DNA of 53,842 nt, from positions 362,262 through 416,103 of the forward strand of contig NW_019091642.1 of the NCBI RefSeq assembly GCF_001949145.1. Reading direction: 5' to 3'. The notes under the pieces were generated by a model. That model was given only the letters and a program-made list of their open reading frames with translations. It was not told the DNA's origin and ran no database searches. The position numbers and the translations under genes were made by a program. The DNA is from Acanthaster planci. Taxonomy: Eukaryota > Echinodermata > Asteroidea > Valvatida > Acanthasteridae. Of this stretch, positions 13,801 through 23,926 are shown piece after piece (the stretch's first letter is position 1; the number at the start of each line of letters is the position of its first letter).

Positions 13801-16800
13801 GTATACTTAATGGATACCAAGTGAACTATACCTTCAGCGGAGAAAATATTACACACTGGCCCTGATAGCAGATTTGGAAATATTTGCTTTCCTGTACAAC
13901 CATTGCTATAGGCTGCATTCCAACACATCTGTGCACATTCTGATGAAAATTAGTTATTACATTACAGCATATACATACTGTCCTTGACCCTCATGAGCCA
14001 GCCAAAACCTTGTCCTTGCATGGTGTTCATTAAACAGTTCATAGAAACATTCATTAAAGAGGGCCTAAATAAATATCCAATAAAATATCTACGGATTCGT
14101 CTATATCAAAACCAAGATTAAACTAAACGGCAAGCATCTGGCTTTGTAGTTTGAACCCCAACTGCTTACCGGTGAAAGTTTGAAACCACTGAAGTATGTC
14201 AGTGCTGACAAGTAGGGTGTAGTCTCGCATTCACTTGCTAAATCTGTCAGCAGACGATCACAGATGCTCTGCTGATCAAAGCGGAATGATGCTGGGTTGC
14301 TGTCATCACATAGACTGCTGTAACCAGCCTTAGGTAAGCCCAGGGATCCTAGGGCAAGGCTCTCATAGACTGTGTACATCAAGTCTCCTGCCTGTAACAA
14401 AAAGGGGTAACTTCATGAAAATAAGTTTTCCACCAACGATCATGGCAACACTCCCACCTGATGATCAAGGCTGCAAGTGTGTCATGTGTTTTTACGCGAA
14501 ATTCCGGGTACACAGGAAGAGTTAACACAGATGCATGGTGTCAGTAAGCCATTAGCAAAAAAGGCCTGCATCAAATTTATCTCATGACGTTATGCCAAAA
14601 GTGACCACTCGCACCTCAAGCAATGAGGTGTGAGTGTCTACTCTGTGGCCGTGTTTGTTTCACATGGATCCAGATCACAATCAGTGATCTGTCTTTGGTT
14701 TATGGACACCAAATATTGCCTAATAGATGGTGTGAATCAACGTCAGGATCACTAATCAAGATCCAGATCCATGTGAAACAAACAGGCCCTAGGTGTACAG
14801 TAGGTGGTCAGGTGACCACTCACACCTCAACCAATGAGACATTCTGTGTACACAGTAGGTGGTCATCTGACCACTCACACCTCAAGCCCTGCGACACTCT
14901 GTGTGAACAGTTGGTAGTCATGTGACCACTCACAACATCATGCAATGAAACACACCCTATTCACACTTTTTCATCTGAATAAGCACAAACCCTTGGATAT
15001 GAGCATAGGCTAACAATGGCATCCAGTTGACTGGACAAGTAATTGTGGGAACTAAGCTTGGCCTGAGAAGTAAAACACTACATCTGACACAGTGCTCCAA
15101 AGGTAACCTGTCTGCAGGCTTTGTTGTGCAGTTTTAGCCTGTACAAGTCCCACAATACAATACATCATTGCACTATGGGATACGAGATTGCAAAGTGGAG
15201 AACCAGACCAGCTGTACGTATAAAAATTATACTGCTTCCTTTGAACCAACATTTATCAAATGTAAGCCAAAATAATGCAAATCAAAAACCACTAAAAAAG
15301 TAAATGGAAGTTCTATGTAGATGTAAATGTTATATAAATGTTATCGCTAATTGTTACTCACCGTATAAAATTCTCCGTAAGTTGCATTGGTTTCATCCGG
15401 AGGGGCAAAAGAGGATGAGCCGTAACTGCTGGCAAGCGCTTCAAATTCTTCCAAGTTTCCCACAACATCAGGGACTGTGTAGAAGTTTCTCCCTTCATCT
15501 GAAAGTATTGAGGTAAAGCTTGCTTGCACTTTGAGGTTGTTCATTTCTTAGGCATTTTGCTTTAGTTAAGTTTCCACTCTAATCAAACACTCATTTTACA
15601 CACGTACAACATTAATAGTTACCAGATTACACTTACTGTTGTCAATCACAATGCAAAAAAAGCTTGGATTGGATGTGTTCACCACCTCAGGGGCATTCTC
15701 AGTGTACATTACCGTTGAACGAAAACAAACTTGCTCATCAATGCTACAGTAATACGAAAACAAATATTCAGAGTTTAACAAAACTAAAGGTACACTGTAC
15801 ATGTATTACTCAAGTTCATCAAGAAAACATTCATTTCATTCACATATAAACAAATAACATGGCATCTGTTTTCTGTCATCACTGAATCATGATTCGTATC
15901 CTGTCAAATTCACTGTCATTGGCGCATTTCATGGCCCTGAGTTTGTGGACTAGATTATTGTAAACAAGGAGGACCAAATCTACCAGCAGGACTGCCAGCA
16001 GGACTGCAAGCAGGACTGCCAGCTGGACTGCCAGCTGGACTGCCAGCAGGACTGCCAGCTGGNNNNNNNNNNNNNNNNNNNNNNNNNNNNNNNNNNNNNN
16101 NNNNNNNNNNNNNNNNNNNNNNNNNNNNNNNNNNNNNNNNNNNNNNNNNNNNNNNNNNNNNNNNNNNNNNNNNNNNNNNNNNNNNNNNNNNNNNNNNNNN
16201 NNNNNNNNNNNNNNNNNNNNNNNNNNNNNNNNNNNNNNNNNNNNNNNNNNNNNNNNNNNNNNNNNNNNNNNNNNNNNNNNNNNNNNNNNNNNNNNNNNNN
16301 NNNNNNNNNNNNNNNNNNNNNNNNNNNNNNNNNNNNNNNNNNNNNNNNNNNNNNNNNNNNNNNNNNNNNNNNNNNNNNNNNNNNNNNNNNNNNNNNNNNN
16401 NNNNNNNNNNNNNNNNNNNNNNNNNNNNNNNNNNNNNNNNNNNNNNNNNNNNNNNNNNNNNNNNNNNNNNNNNNNNNNNNNNNNNNNNNNNNNNNNNNNN
16501 NNNNNNNNNNNNNNNNNNNNNNNNNNNNNNNNNNNNNNNNNNNNNNNNNNNNNNNNNNNNNNNNNNNNNNNNNNNNNNNNNNNNNNNNNNNNNNNNNNNN
16601 NNNNNNNNNNNNNNNNNNNNNNNNNNNNNNNNNNNNNNNNNNTATTTCTGAAAGTATCAGAGAAAACAGACCCCTCCAGTGCAATTAAGGCTCTTCTTCT
16701 CTGAAGCTTACACATTATTTAAACCAAGGAAAATATATGAGTATAGTCAATCATCTAACGTACATTTTAGAAGTGTCACTACACACTGTAAATGAGGAAC

Positions 16801-19800
16801 GATCTTCAGCTGTACAGTCTTCATCACAGCAACAGTTGACATCACAGGCATTCACTGTCAAGTCACAGATGCAACTTCCAATGTCTTATTGAAAGAAATA
16901 CAGAATATTACAAAAAAGTACTTTTAAAAAATGAAAGCCTTCATGAAGTTGGTCACTGGTATAGAGATGCATTTCGTCCAATTACAACATGGATTTTACT
17001 TGACGTATTTGACGGCAAGAGAGAAAAAGAAAAGTAGGAGTCCCACTGTAATTGGTCAAGCTGCCTCAATGCTGACAGCAACGGCTTATCATCTGAGTGA
17101 GTACATGTAGGCCTACCCCTGTTGATCTGCCATAGTGTGGATATGCTACCACTGGCCCCACACTAGGTCCAATCTGCTGAACAACCACCATATCTTTGGC
17201 CCTATTAAACCCAAACTAGACAAAAGAGAGGACATGCTTATCCTTTGCGAAAAAGGTTCGTTCCTGTGAGCCCCGATTTCTCATGTTGTTTCACTCACCC
17301 AAGCAGTTTGTTTATTTGCTCGAAATACAATGCCCTGACTGTTCCTGTTCATGAAATACTGAGAGCTGTTTTGTGCGCACGACACACAGAACAGCACTAA
17401 ATCAGTACATGTACATGTACATGTACGCATGTACGTACAAGTTTTCTGTGATACAATTAAGGCCTGTGTAAGGTTCTGTGGCTCTACTATCATCAATCAT
17501 GTCCAAATATTAAAAGAGACAATTCGTAGAGTGCTTGGACAACAAATCTCCCCATGACACATACAATAGGCCTAACATGCCAAACAAGTAGCATTGTGTG
17601 ATGAGCTTGACACTGGACTTGTCCAAGTAACTTCAAGTGCCTTTTTTAACATTTTGACATGGTCTAGCAATGGTAGAGTCTAAGTAGGCCTACCCTTCAT
17701 AGGTTTTTTCTTCCATTAACTCTTTTCTCTCAAAATACATGTAGTTCGTACATTGTTGCACTCTAAATCCAAATCCAAGAATTCACCTCCAAAACAGTCT
17801 TTAAACTGACTGATGCACCCATCTTAGGATTCAGTGGGAATTATGAATTCCAATGATGGTTTTGCGGTTTATTCACATAAGGAAAGATAAGAGAAATTCC
17901 CTGTTTAATTGTTCTTGTCGGCCAAGCTCAGAGCGCAATCTTCCTCATCTTGCGATTCAAACTGTATGCTCATATACCGGTACATGTACCTGGAGACAAC
18001 ACGCCGGCCAAGCTAGCAGACATTTACAACAAGCATTTGGTGTCTGCACACGCATGCTGACGACTGTTCCTGAACAGCGCAATGTCCAGAGTACAACTGG
18101 ACGTAGTCAAACCTACTGAATGACAAGAGCGTTTTCGATTTAACCCCTTGACGACGGGAATTTCTTCCCGAAAGCCGACTCCAAGAATTCCAGCCTCGCT
18201 TGGCCACGAAGGCCACCTGCCAAACCGCAAATTCTCGGTTTGTGACCCTGCGTGCTCTGCACACTTTGAATTACGCGGTGAAAAGGCTGATTGTTCGGTG
18301 GCATGCGGCTCTACTTACATGTACCCNCGGGCCGAGAATAATAGCTGAAAAGCGGGCTGAAGATCTCAATTATTACGGCGTGTCTAGCCGCCTCCCAATG
18401 CGAAGGGGTTAAATGGGAAATTTCTCTTGACCACGTCAAAATGATAAAGAAGGCGATTCACAGAGTCTAATTTAGTCTCGGAATAAGACTGGACATGCGT
18501 GCTGGATATTTCCAGCCATAGTCATCATTGTTCGTCGTCCCTGCTTGTCATCTCTGATCATGCACTCATCCTCATGCTCAATGTCCCCTGGACCTGTACT
18601 AGCCATTTACTCTGATACAGACATGAGCATGATGAGGCATACAGTAATTAAGGGAATCAAATTAGCGTAGTGGTTCTTTCCACGCCTTCCACCTCTGTGG
18701 TCTGGGTTCGATTCCTGGCTCGGTTCACATGTGGATTGGGTTTTCAGTCCCTACTTGATTCCGTGGGTTTTACCAAGTCAGAGTAACTTGGCACGCGTGT
18801 GCCAATATGGTATGCTTTTTGTGAATGGTCCACTAGAGGCTAGCGCACTGTGATGTCATCTCCAGGATATTAACACACAATGCAAATCGGTCGTGCTATT
18901 TAGTGTCAACAAGCGTCAAAACATACAACTATCGTCAGCAATGTGTCAACAACTTGAAAATACCATCTAAATATTTAAAAGTGGTTTTAAAAGCGGCCAG
19001 TCGGGCTGCACGAGTACATGTAGGTCCAAACTTGTCGCTCAAATTCCCATAAATTTCCATTTTTGATAACGTGATACATTGAATATGATATTTAGGAGCC
19101 TTTCTAATATTGTAAATATAAAATATTTGTATAAAAATGCTTGAATATTTTTTTATGCTTTGTTGACACTCATTGAAGCTTGTTGATGCTAAATAGCATG
19201 ACCCGTTCAAATTGCTATTTGAAAAAGATGGCGACATTGCACTCCACGACAAGACCGCTCCCAATTTAAAGGGGAAACTTCTCTTTTCTTTCCAAATGTG
19301 AGTAAACCTTACATGTATCATCTTTAATGGAATGTCCAATTCTCACTTGATCTTAAGATGGGTGTATTAGACAGTTTAAGGACCATTTTGGGAGGTGAAT
19401 TTGGAGAATTTTTATTCAGGGTACAAGCTGTTTTGAGTGAAATAAATTAATGGAAGCAAAAGCCTATAGAAGGTACTTGTTTGTCGTTTTCCTAGGTCAG
19501 GATTCATTATGTTCCTGATTGGTTGAAGTGAAAACTGACCTCAGTTCGACCTCTGTCAAAACTCATGGAGCCAAAAAATCGATAAAAATTATTGAGGGGT
19601 AGGTCTAACTCACTACGCTTACAATTATTCACTTAAATTCTGATACATGTATATGGGCAAACTAATTTTTGAAGAAGTTTATGCCATGATTTGACTGAAA
19701 ACTTTTTAAAATCCGGAACTAGGAAAATGATGTACTTGAGGGAAAGTCATTTCTTTAATAGATGATTGATATCCTATAGGCATTCGTATCAAACTCTGAA

Positions 19801-21928
19801 AATTTGTAGCTAAGCCTATAAAAGTTTTGTCAAAAAGGAAAGTTTCCACGTTATTCACAGTAACAGTATTCCTGCTTTCATGTTCTAGTTGGATGTCACT
19901 CAATTTGATTTCAATAGGTCAATCATGTCAGTCGCCATGATTGACTGCCGCCACAGTCAATCATGGTGGAGGAGACTCTTGCCTTATTTCCCCAAGAGTT
20001 TTATGCAAGATACATGTAGCTTACATACCTTTGTTTTGAGTACCAAGAAAGAAAAGGGCCCAAACCATGCCGTTTTCAAAAAAAGTACAAATATTTCCTG
20101 ATCAGTGTCTGAGAGTCACGCGGTACCCATGTGTACTTTCGGAGATGAGCCCCGACCAAACGGTTGACTACAGCTGCGATCGATACAATAGACATGGAAA
20201 TTTCCATACATGTGTGTGCAATTCTTAGCCGTGCTGGTTGAAATGGCAGTTGGCTGCGGCACACTGGGGGCCACACTGACAAAGCACAGGGCTCCTCGTT
20301 ATTTACACGCAAATTGAAGTAAAACAAGCAACAGCCATTGGGTAACAGTGTGCGTGAGCGTGCTGTTGCACAGTGAACACTTCCTGTTGAGCGGCTATGT
20401 GAACCGTATGACTCTCAGACACTGATCAGGAAATATTTGCGCCCTTTTTTGAAAACGGCATGGTTTTGACCCTTTTCTTTCTTGGTACTCCTAACAAAGG
20501 TAGGTAAGGCCTTGAGAATGAAAATTTTCAGTTTGCGTCTACCACCCGCATGGTCCAAAACACCCCATGAAAAAAGTTCATTATTTTAAAAAATTCATTA
20601 TTTTCAGAAAAATGCAGGAATAAAAAATCCATTTCAAATCCTAAATCATACAGCAGTAAAAGGGTCCAAAATGTGTATATCTACGCATACATGTACCTAC
20701 ATGTACCTACTATGAACGATCAAATTCTGTAAGACTGTAATATGCATACACATAAAGCACTGCCCTGGCCCGGCCGGGGAAGTATCCACCGAGCACGGAC
20801 ATTACTGTACATGTATATCTGTACATTTAAATGACGTACAAGCAATCCCATTAGCATTGTGAGGCCGTGCAGCTTCCATCCCGTTGCACATTGACTTGCC
20901 TTGGCAGGTCGGCCCGGAGTATACAGAACGCTGTATCCGATCAAAACTTGTTCTCTTTGACAACTTGATGAGACCTCATTCGCCTTATACATGTATGGAA
21001 CGTGGGGTTGTGGCTACTTGCGGCTGGCATGCCAATTATTGAACTGAATATGCATTAAGCTCAGTTGAATGTAAGAAGAATTTAGCAGTGTCATGTAGGC
21101 CTACCAGGGAATGCAGTATATTGCATGTTGCTGTTGATCTTTTGTGAATTCTCACTACGTACGTTACATATTCATCGCACTTGCCCACTTCGCACTCTGC
21201 ACACCGTCATATACGAAAAATAATGAATAATGAATCATGAAAAAAACCTAATGTTTTTCCAAAATGTTCCGAACGCAAATCTTTCATTCTCATGGCCTAA
21301 GCTATCTTACATAATACTCTTGGAAGTTGGAAGAAATGAAGCAGCATTTTTATGGGTAAATAAATCAAATGGAATTGCTGTTCATGCCCTGTTAAATGTC
21401 ATGCATTGTCTATGAAGAAAAAGACTCTTTCTCTGTGGGGTTCATGGGAAAGGAGCAGACGTCGGACCCCACAGTTCTGGGGGTAGCTAGAAGGTTGATC
21501 ATGTGGGGTGGCAGGGTATTCTGCAATTGAGCTTCTAAAACTGTAACTGCTTGTCATTTCGTTGTGCCCGAGTCTTCAAATATATGAAGTTTTCTATCTC
21601 TTGGAAGAAGAAGGAGATAATGACATCACTCAACCAAACCTGTGTTCGGCGGAATAACAGTTGCTCCTTCACCAGTCTGTGGCGGCAAACTGGTCGTGCT
21701 GGTTGTCATGGTTGTCGCAGTGTCGACTGGGCTAGCACGACTAGGGGCTTCTGTTTCAATCACGACTTCTGGAGACGTTAAACCATCTGCATTGGTCCCA
21801 GAGGGGTCAGTAATATCCATGGTCACATTCAAAGTTGAATCTGTTGTTACCTGAGAAAGTGAAAGAGGAAGAAACAGCGTCACTTTCACAAAAAGAACGA
21901 AAATTCTTAAAGCACAGTGCGTCGCCAT
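7812..21928 (-). CDS. TCTN1: Tectonic (TCTN1-like) ciliary transition-zone protein, 12 exons
   Basis: Exons in gene order: 21640-21928, 16764-16884, 15637-15743, 15362-15498, 14170-14391, 13574-13783, 12813-12944, 11728-11834, 11205-11345, 9163-9331, 8898-9041, 7812-8066. All phases join, giving 677 residues. The start ATG opens a signal peptide (about residues 1-26, ending LSLSQ), followed by a Thr/Ser-rich stretch to about 96. Exon 2 has the tectonic cysteine block CDVNCCCDEDC (about 110-120). Exon 8 has SGNPGYMPGMP, exon 9 has PVNFGEDLRTGC, exon 10 has FGNSDVENVGDW and exon 11 has NPQAKI. The last exon has FFYPFT, then a short hydrophobic end. Order and motifs fit TCTN1 better than TCTN2/3, from memory. 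Tectonics form the MKS complex at the ciliary transition zone and support Hedgehog signalling. The first donor (GTTTGG) is weak; an alternative lies at 21845. Confidence 0.93.
8440..8500 (+). mobile_element. tRNA-like B-box remnant
   Basis: GGGTTCGAGTCCC at 8472-8484 is a good RNA polymerase III B box. No convincing A box or cloverleaf precedes it, so it is probably a degraded SINE head. It lies in the last tectonic intron. Confidence 0.35.
9503..9746. mobile_element. Foldback MITE with GGGGTCCA motif, copy 1
   Basis: Left end reads GGGCAATTCCACAAATTAGG then GGTCCA. The right end is its near inverse: TTTGGACCCCTAATTTCTGG then AATTACCC. A diverged relative with the same arrangement is at 50405-50627. 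It lies within a tectonic intron and has no coding capacity. Confidence 0.65.
10050..10140 (+). mobile_element. tRNA-derived SINE head, family B
   Basis: TAGCTCAGTGGG at 10056-10067 matches the polymerase III A box. GGTTCAACTTC at 10100-10110 is an imperfect B box. The acceptor stem does not pair, so this is not a working tRNA gene. Confidence 0.5.
10443..10908 (+). mobile_element. Possible solo LTR
   Basis: A 466-base block starts TGTAAC and ends GTTACA, the TG...CA palindromic ends typical of LTRs. It contains TATAAAA near 10517 followed by a purine-rich leader-like stretch. No second LTR, primer-binding site or target duplication is visible (GGTAA before, CCCTC after), so the call is tentative. 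Confidence 0.35.
14600..14945. repeat. 57-bp minisatellite interrupted by an inverted-repeat insert
   Basis: Units built on GTGACCACTCACACCTCAA recur at about 14600, 14812, 14868 and 14922; the last three are spaced about 57 bases. The first unit is split by the element at 14647-14789. It lies in a tectonic intron. Confidence 0.65.
14647..14789. mobile_element. Small inverted-repeat MITE inside a minisatellite unit
   Basis: A perfect 19-bp inverted repeat, TGTTTGTTTCACATGGATC at 14652-14670 against 14766-14784, is flanked by GGCC on both sides. The interior is about 95 bases with further imperfect pairing. The GGGCCTGTTTG-type end resembles Harbinger/PIF MITEs, but no clear target duplication is seen. 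Confidence 0.6.
15984..16062. repeat. 12-bp minisatellite at the edge of assembly gap 1
   Basis: Tandem units WGGACTGCCAGC (about six visible) run straight into the N block. The array lies in the second tectonic intron, so the minus-strand frames reading LAVLLAVQLAV are repeat translations, not protein. Confidence 0.85.
16063..16642. other. Assembly gap 1 (580 N)
   Basis: A run of N follows the 12-bp minisatellite, so the gap is probably the unassembled array. It is intronic: the flanking tectonic exons at 15637-15743 and 16764-16884 join in phase. Confidence 0.95.
17401..17445. repeat. (ATGTAC)n palindromic microsatellite
   Basis: Overlapping ACATGTAC words form a short self-complementary run. 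Similar runs occur near 38070, 38460, 41100, 41810 and 43690. It lies in the first tectonic intron. Confidence 0.7.
18140..18412. mobile_element. TTAA-bounded piggyBac-like MITE, copy 1
   Basis: Starts TTAACCCCTTGACG and ends CGAAGGGGTTAA, so CCCCTT/AAGGGG inverted ends sit between TTAA sites, the piggyBac target. The 273-base interior is GC-richer than its surroundings and noncoding. A related element is at 24540-25104. Confidence 0.65.
18660..18800 (+). mobile_element. tRNA-derived SINE, family A, second copy
   Basis: TAGCGTAGTGG (A-box-like) and GGGTTCGATTCCT (B-box-like) are followed by CACATGTGGATTGGGTTTTC, the body also found in the copy near 7165. It lies in tectonic intron 1. Confidence 0.6.
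20020..20508. mobile_element. Foldback MITE with ~98-bp terminal inverted repeats
   Basis: The left arm 20020-20117 and right arm 20410-20508 are inverted copies of roughly 90% identity by eye, both containing ACCAAGAAAGAAAAGGG, ACCATGCCGTTTTC and CTGATCAGTGTCTGAGAGTC. The unrelated interior is about 290 bases. No transposase. It lies in tectonic intron 1. Confidence 0.75.
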
Positions 21929-21931
21929 CTT
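21921..21931 (-). promoter_or_regulatory. YY1-like site over the tectonic start codon
   Basis: AAGATGGCGAC on the minus strand fits the known YY1 consensus (AANATGGCGNC) and also supplies the initiator ATG. In animals such sites commonly lie just downstream of transcription starts of housekeeping genes. Function is inferred from the motif only. Confidence 0.4.
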
Positions 21932-23926
21932 GCATTGTTTACATCGCAGAGCATGCCGGGTAGTGGCATATTTTTTTATTTTACCAAGCGTCCAGTGAAG
22001 TAAATTTTCACATTAAACTATCAATGCATTGTCAGTAACAAAAACAAAATTCAAAACTTATGTCATGACACTTTTGTATCATACTTAATTTTTGTAATGC
22101 ATCTCTTATTATAAAAACCAATCACATAGATCTTAAAATAAATCCGACAGGTTGACGACATGAAGATAAGACCTCGTTTTTGATTGGCTTATTTTCAATT
22201 ATTGTAAAATCGCGGTTGTCTTGTGTGAACGGGGCCTATCGCATAAAGCGCGTTGTGTGTCTCTTTTGTGCGCAGAAAAACGAGTGGTTGATTATGGTTA
22301 TTACGTTCTGGTTGAATCCTGAGAGAGGTACACGACCTTTGTTTTCTCTTCTAACGGTCCTCTTCTGTTTCGATTTCCTTGCTTTATTTTTTCTCATAGT
22401 GCACGTGGTGAACCAAAGATGCAGGCAGGCATAATTTATACTTTTAATCATCTCTGCAACTTCAACATCCGCGCCATTATGGCGCTTGATTTGATTTAGG
22501 CCTCCTCTTCATGGTGGGCTTACAGTTAGAACATGACTTCCTCCATGGTAATAGTACTAGCTTAATAGAATTTGCTTGACTAATCTTAGTCAAGCAAATT
22601 ATCTGCAAGTGTAACATACTGGAAGTACAAGCAGAAAGCTTCTTGTTGCTGCAACGCAAAATGTTAGACTCACTTTCGCCTTAGGTTAGAGAGTGTCACC
22701 GGCCTCGAAAAGTGCGGTAACTTCTGAATGACGATTGTACTGTTGTGGAGTTCAACTGTTAACGCTCTCATTGTTTGCCGGTAATTGGGGCCTACTCGCA
22801 AATTGTACTGTAGTGTGGAGTTGACTTATGCAGGTGGCATGGATGGAGCTCCACTTGTGCGGCCATCGCTTATTTTTCCTTGCACTGTTTTTAAAGCCAT
22901 CAGAAAATGGTGACAGCTTTAATGACAAATGATGACAGCTTTATGACATGTTGGCCCATGTCATAAATTTCAAATTTAACAGTGAAAATATTGCTTCACG
23001 TTGGCCTACATGTACTTATAAAGCGTAATTTGGAAAGAGTTCTATATCCGGGCATCACTTGCTGACTTGAAGCTTGACACCTTGTGCATGCAAACCCTAT
23101 CATGCATATACATGCTACATGAGACTGGTCTGAAAAATATTTTCATTGCTAAATTTAATTTTTGGTACACGACATGTGATCACTTTCTGATGGCTAATGA
23201 ACCACTGCAGGAGAAAATTAGTGATGTCAGTTTATGTGGAGGGGTTTTTACCTATAAAGAATTTTTCAGACCAGTCTCATACGGTTTGTGCTCAAGGTGT
23301 CAAGTGATGTCCTTGTTGAGAACTTTTCCCTTCACATGTGCATTTAGCATAGTCATTGTCTGGTTCTCTTGCTTTTGTACATGTACTGATGTACTTGTAG
23401 CTTGAACATGTTGAATTTCCTAGGCCTTGCAAAGCAATGAGCTATGAACCTGGACATCAAATTTATTCTCATACTATCCTGTACAGAAACCTTCCAAAAG
23501 CGGTTCGGAAAATTCTGTGTTTTCTATTTAGCCTAAACCATGTTAACATTAACAGTAAAAGCTTCACTATTTTCCATGCTAAATTTGGCTTCATAGGACA
23601 TCTTGTCACTATTTTACGGCCAATACATCAGTGCATGGAAACATTTGTTGTGTCGTCTTATGGAATTCGTCTCCGGATGGTTTGTCAAATCATAATTCGA
23701 TGGTCAAATACACAGTTCAATCCAAGTTGTAATACACGTAATAGCTTTTGTACTGAAAGATGGTACTTTAGCACTCCCATGGTAAGTTATCTACTTGTAC
23801 ACCATAGTAGGCCAACTAAATGTTTACAAGGTTGATTTCTTTTGTTGATCTTCAGGTCAGTGACTGAACATCAGGTGGTCCTGCTCTGTTAGAAGTACAG
23901 GTGTACATGTCAGTTAGAACCCTGAC
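21929..23926. other. Shared upstream region of two divergent genes
   Basis: Two kilobases separate the tectonic start (minus) from the start of the unrecognised plus-strand gene. It probably contains both promoters. Apart from a foldback element at 23050-23311, no feature is evident. I looked for an RFX X-box and saw no clear one. Confidence 0.5.
23050..23311. mobile_element. Foldback element with GGGCATCACTTG ends
   Basis: Left GGGCATCACTTG...ACACCTTG...GAGACTGGTCTGAAAAAT is mirrored on the right by ATTTTTCAGACCAGTCTC...CAAGGTGTCAAGTGATGTCC. The left arm has about 15 extra bases. End-like fragments of the same family occur near 7436 and 44155. Confidence 0.6.

Larger units (their letters stand above)
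17775..19406. mobile_element. Composite inverted-repeat element in tectonic intron 1
   Basis: The left arm (about 17775-17935) and right arm (about 19230-19406) are diverged inverted copies. The left reads ATTCACCTCC...CACCCATCTTA and the right, in reverse, TAAGATGGGTG...GGAGGTGAAT. A second inner pair (about 18890-18950 against 19150-19210) shares GTGCTATTTAG and TCAACAAGC. A TTAA MITE and a SINE lie between the arms, suggesting nested insertion. Confidence 0.55.

Noticed and set aside
15879-16715. Long open frames across the N run
   Set aside because: They exist only because N codons are not stops; the visible part is a translated 12-bp minisatellite.
18935-19339. 134-codon minus-strand frame resembling one at 17853
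   Set aside because: The similarity is due to the inverted arms of the composite repeat, not to paralogous proteins.
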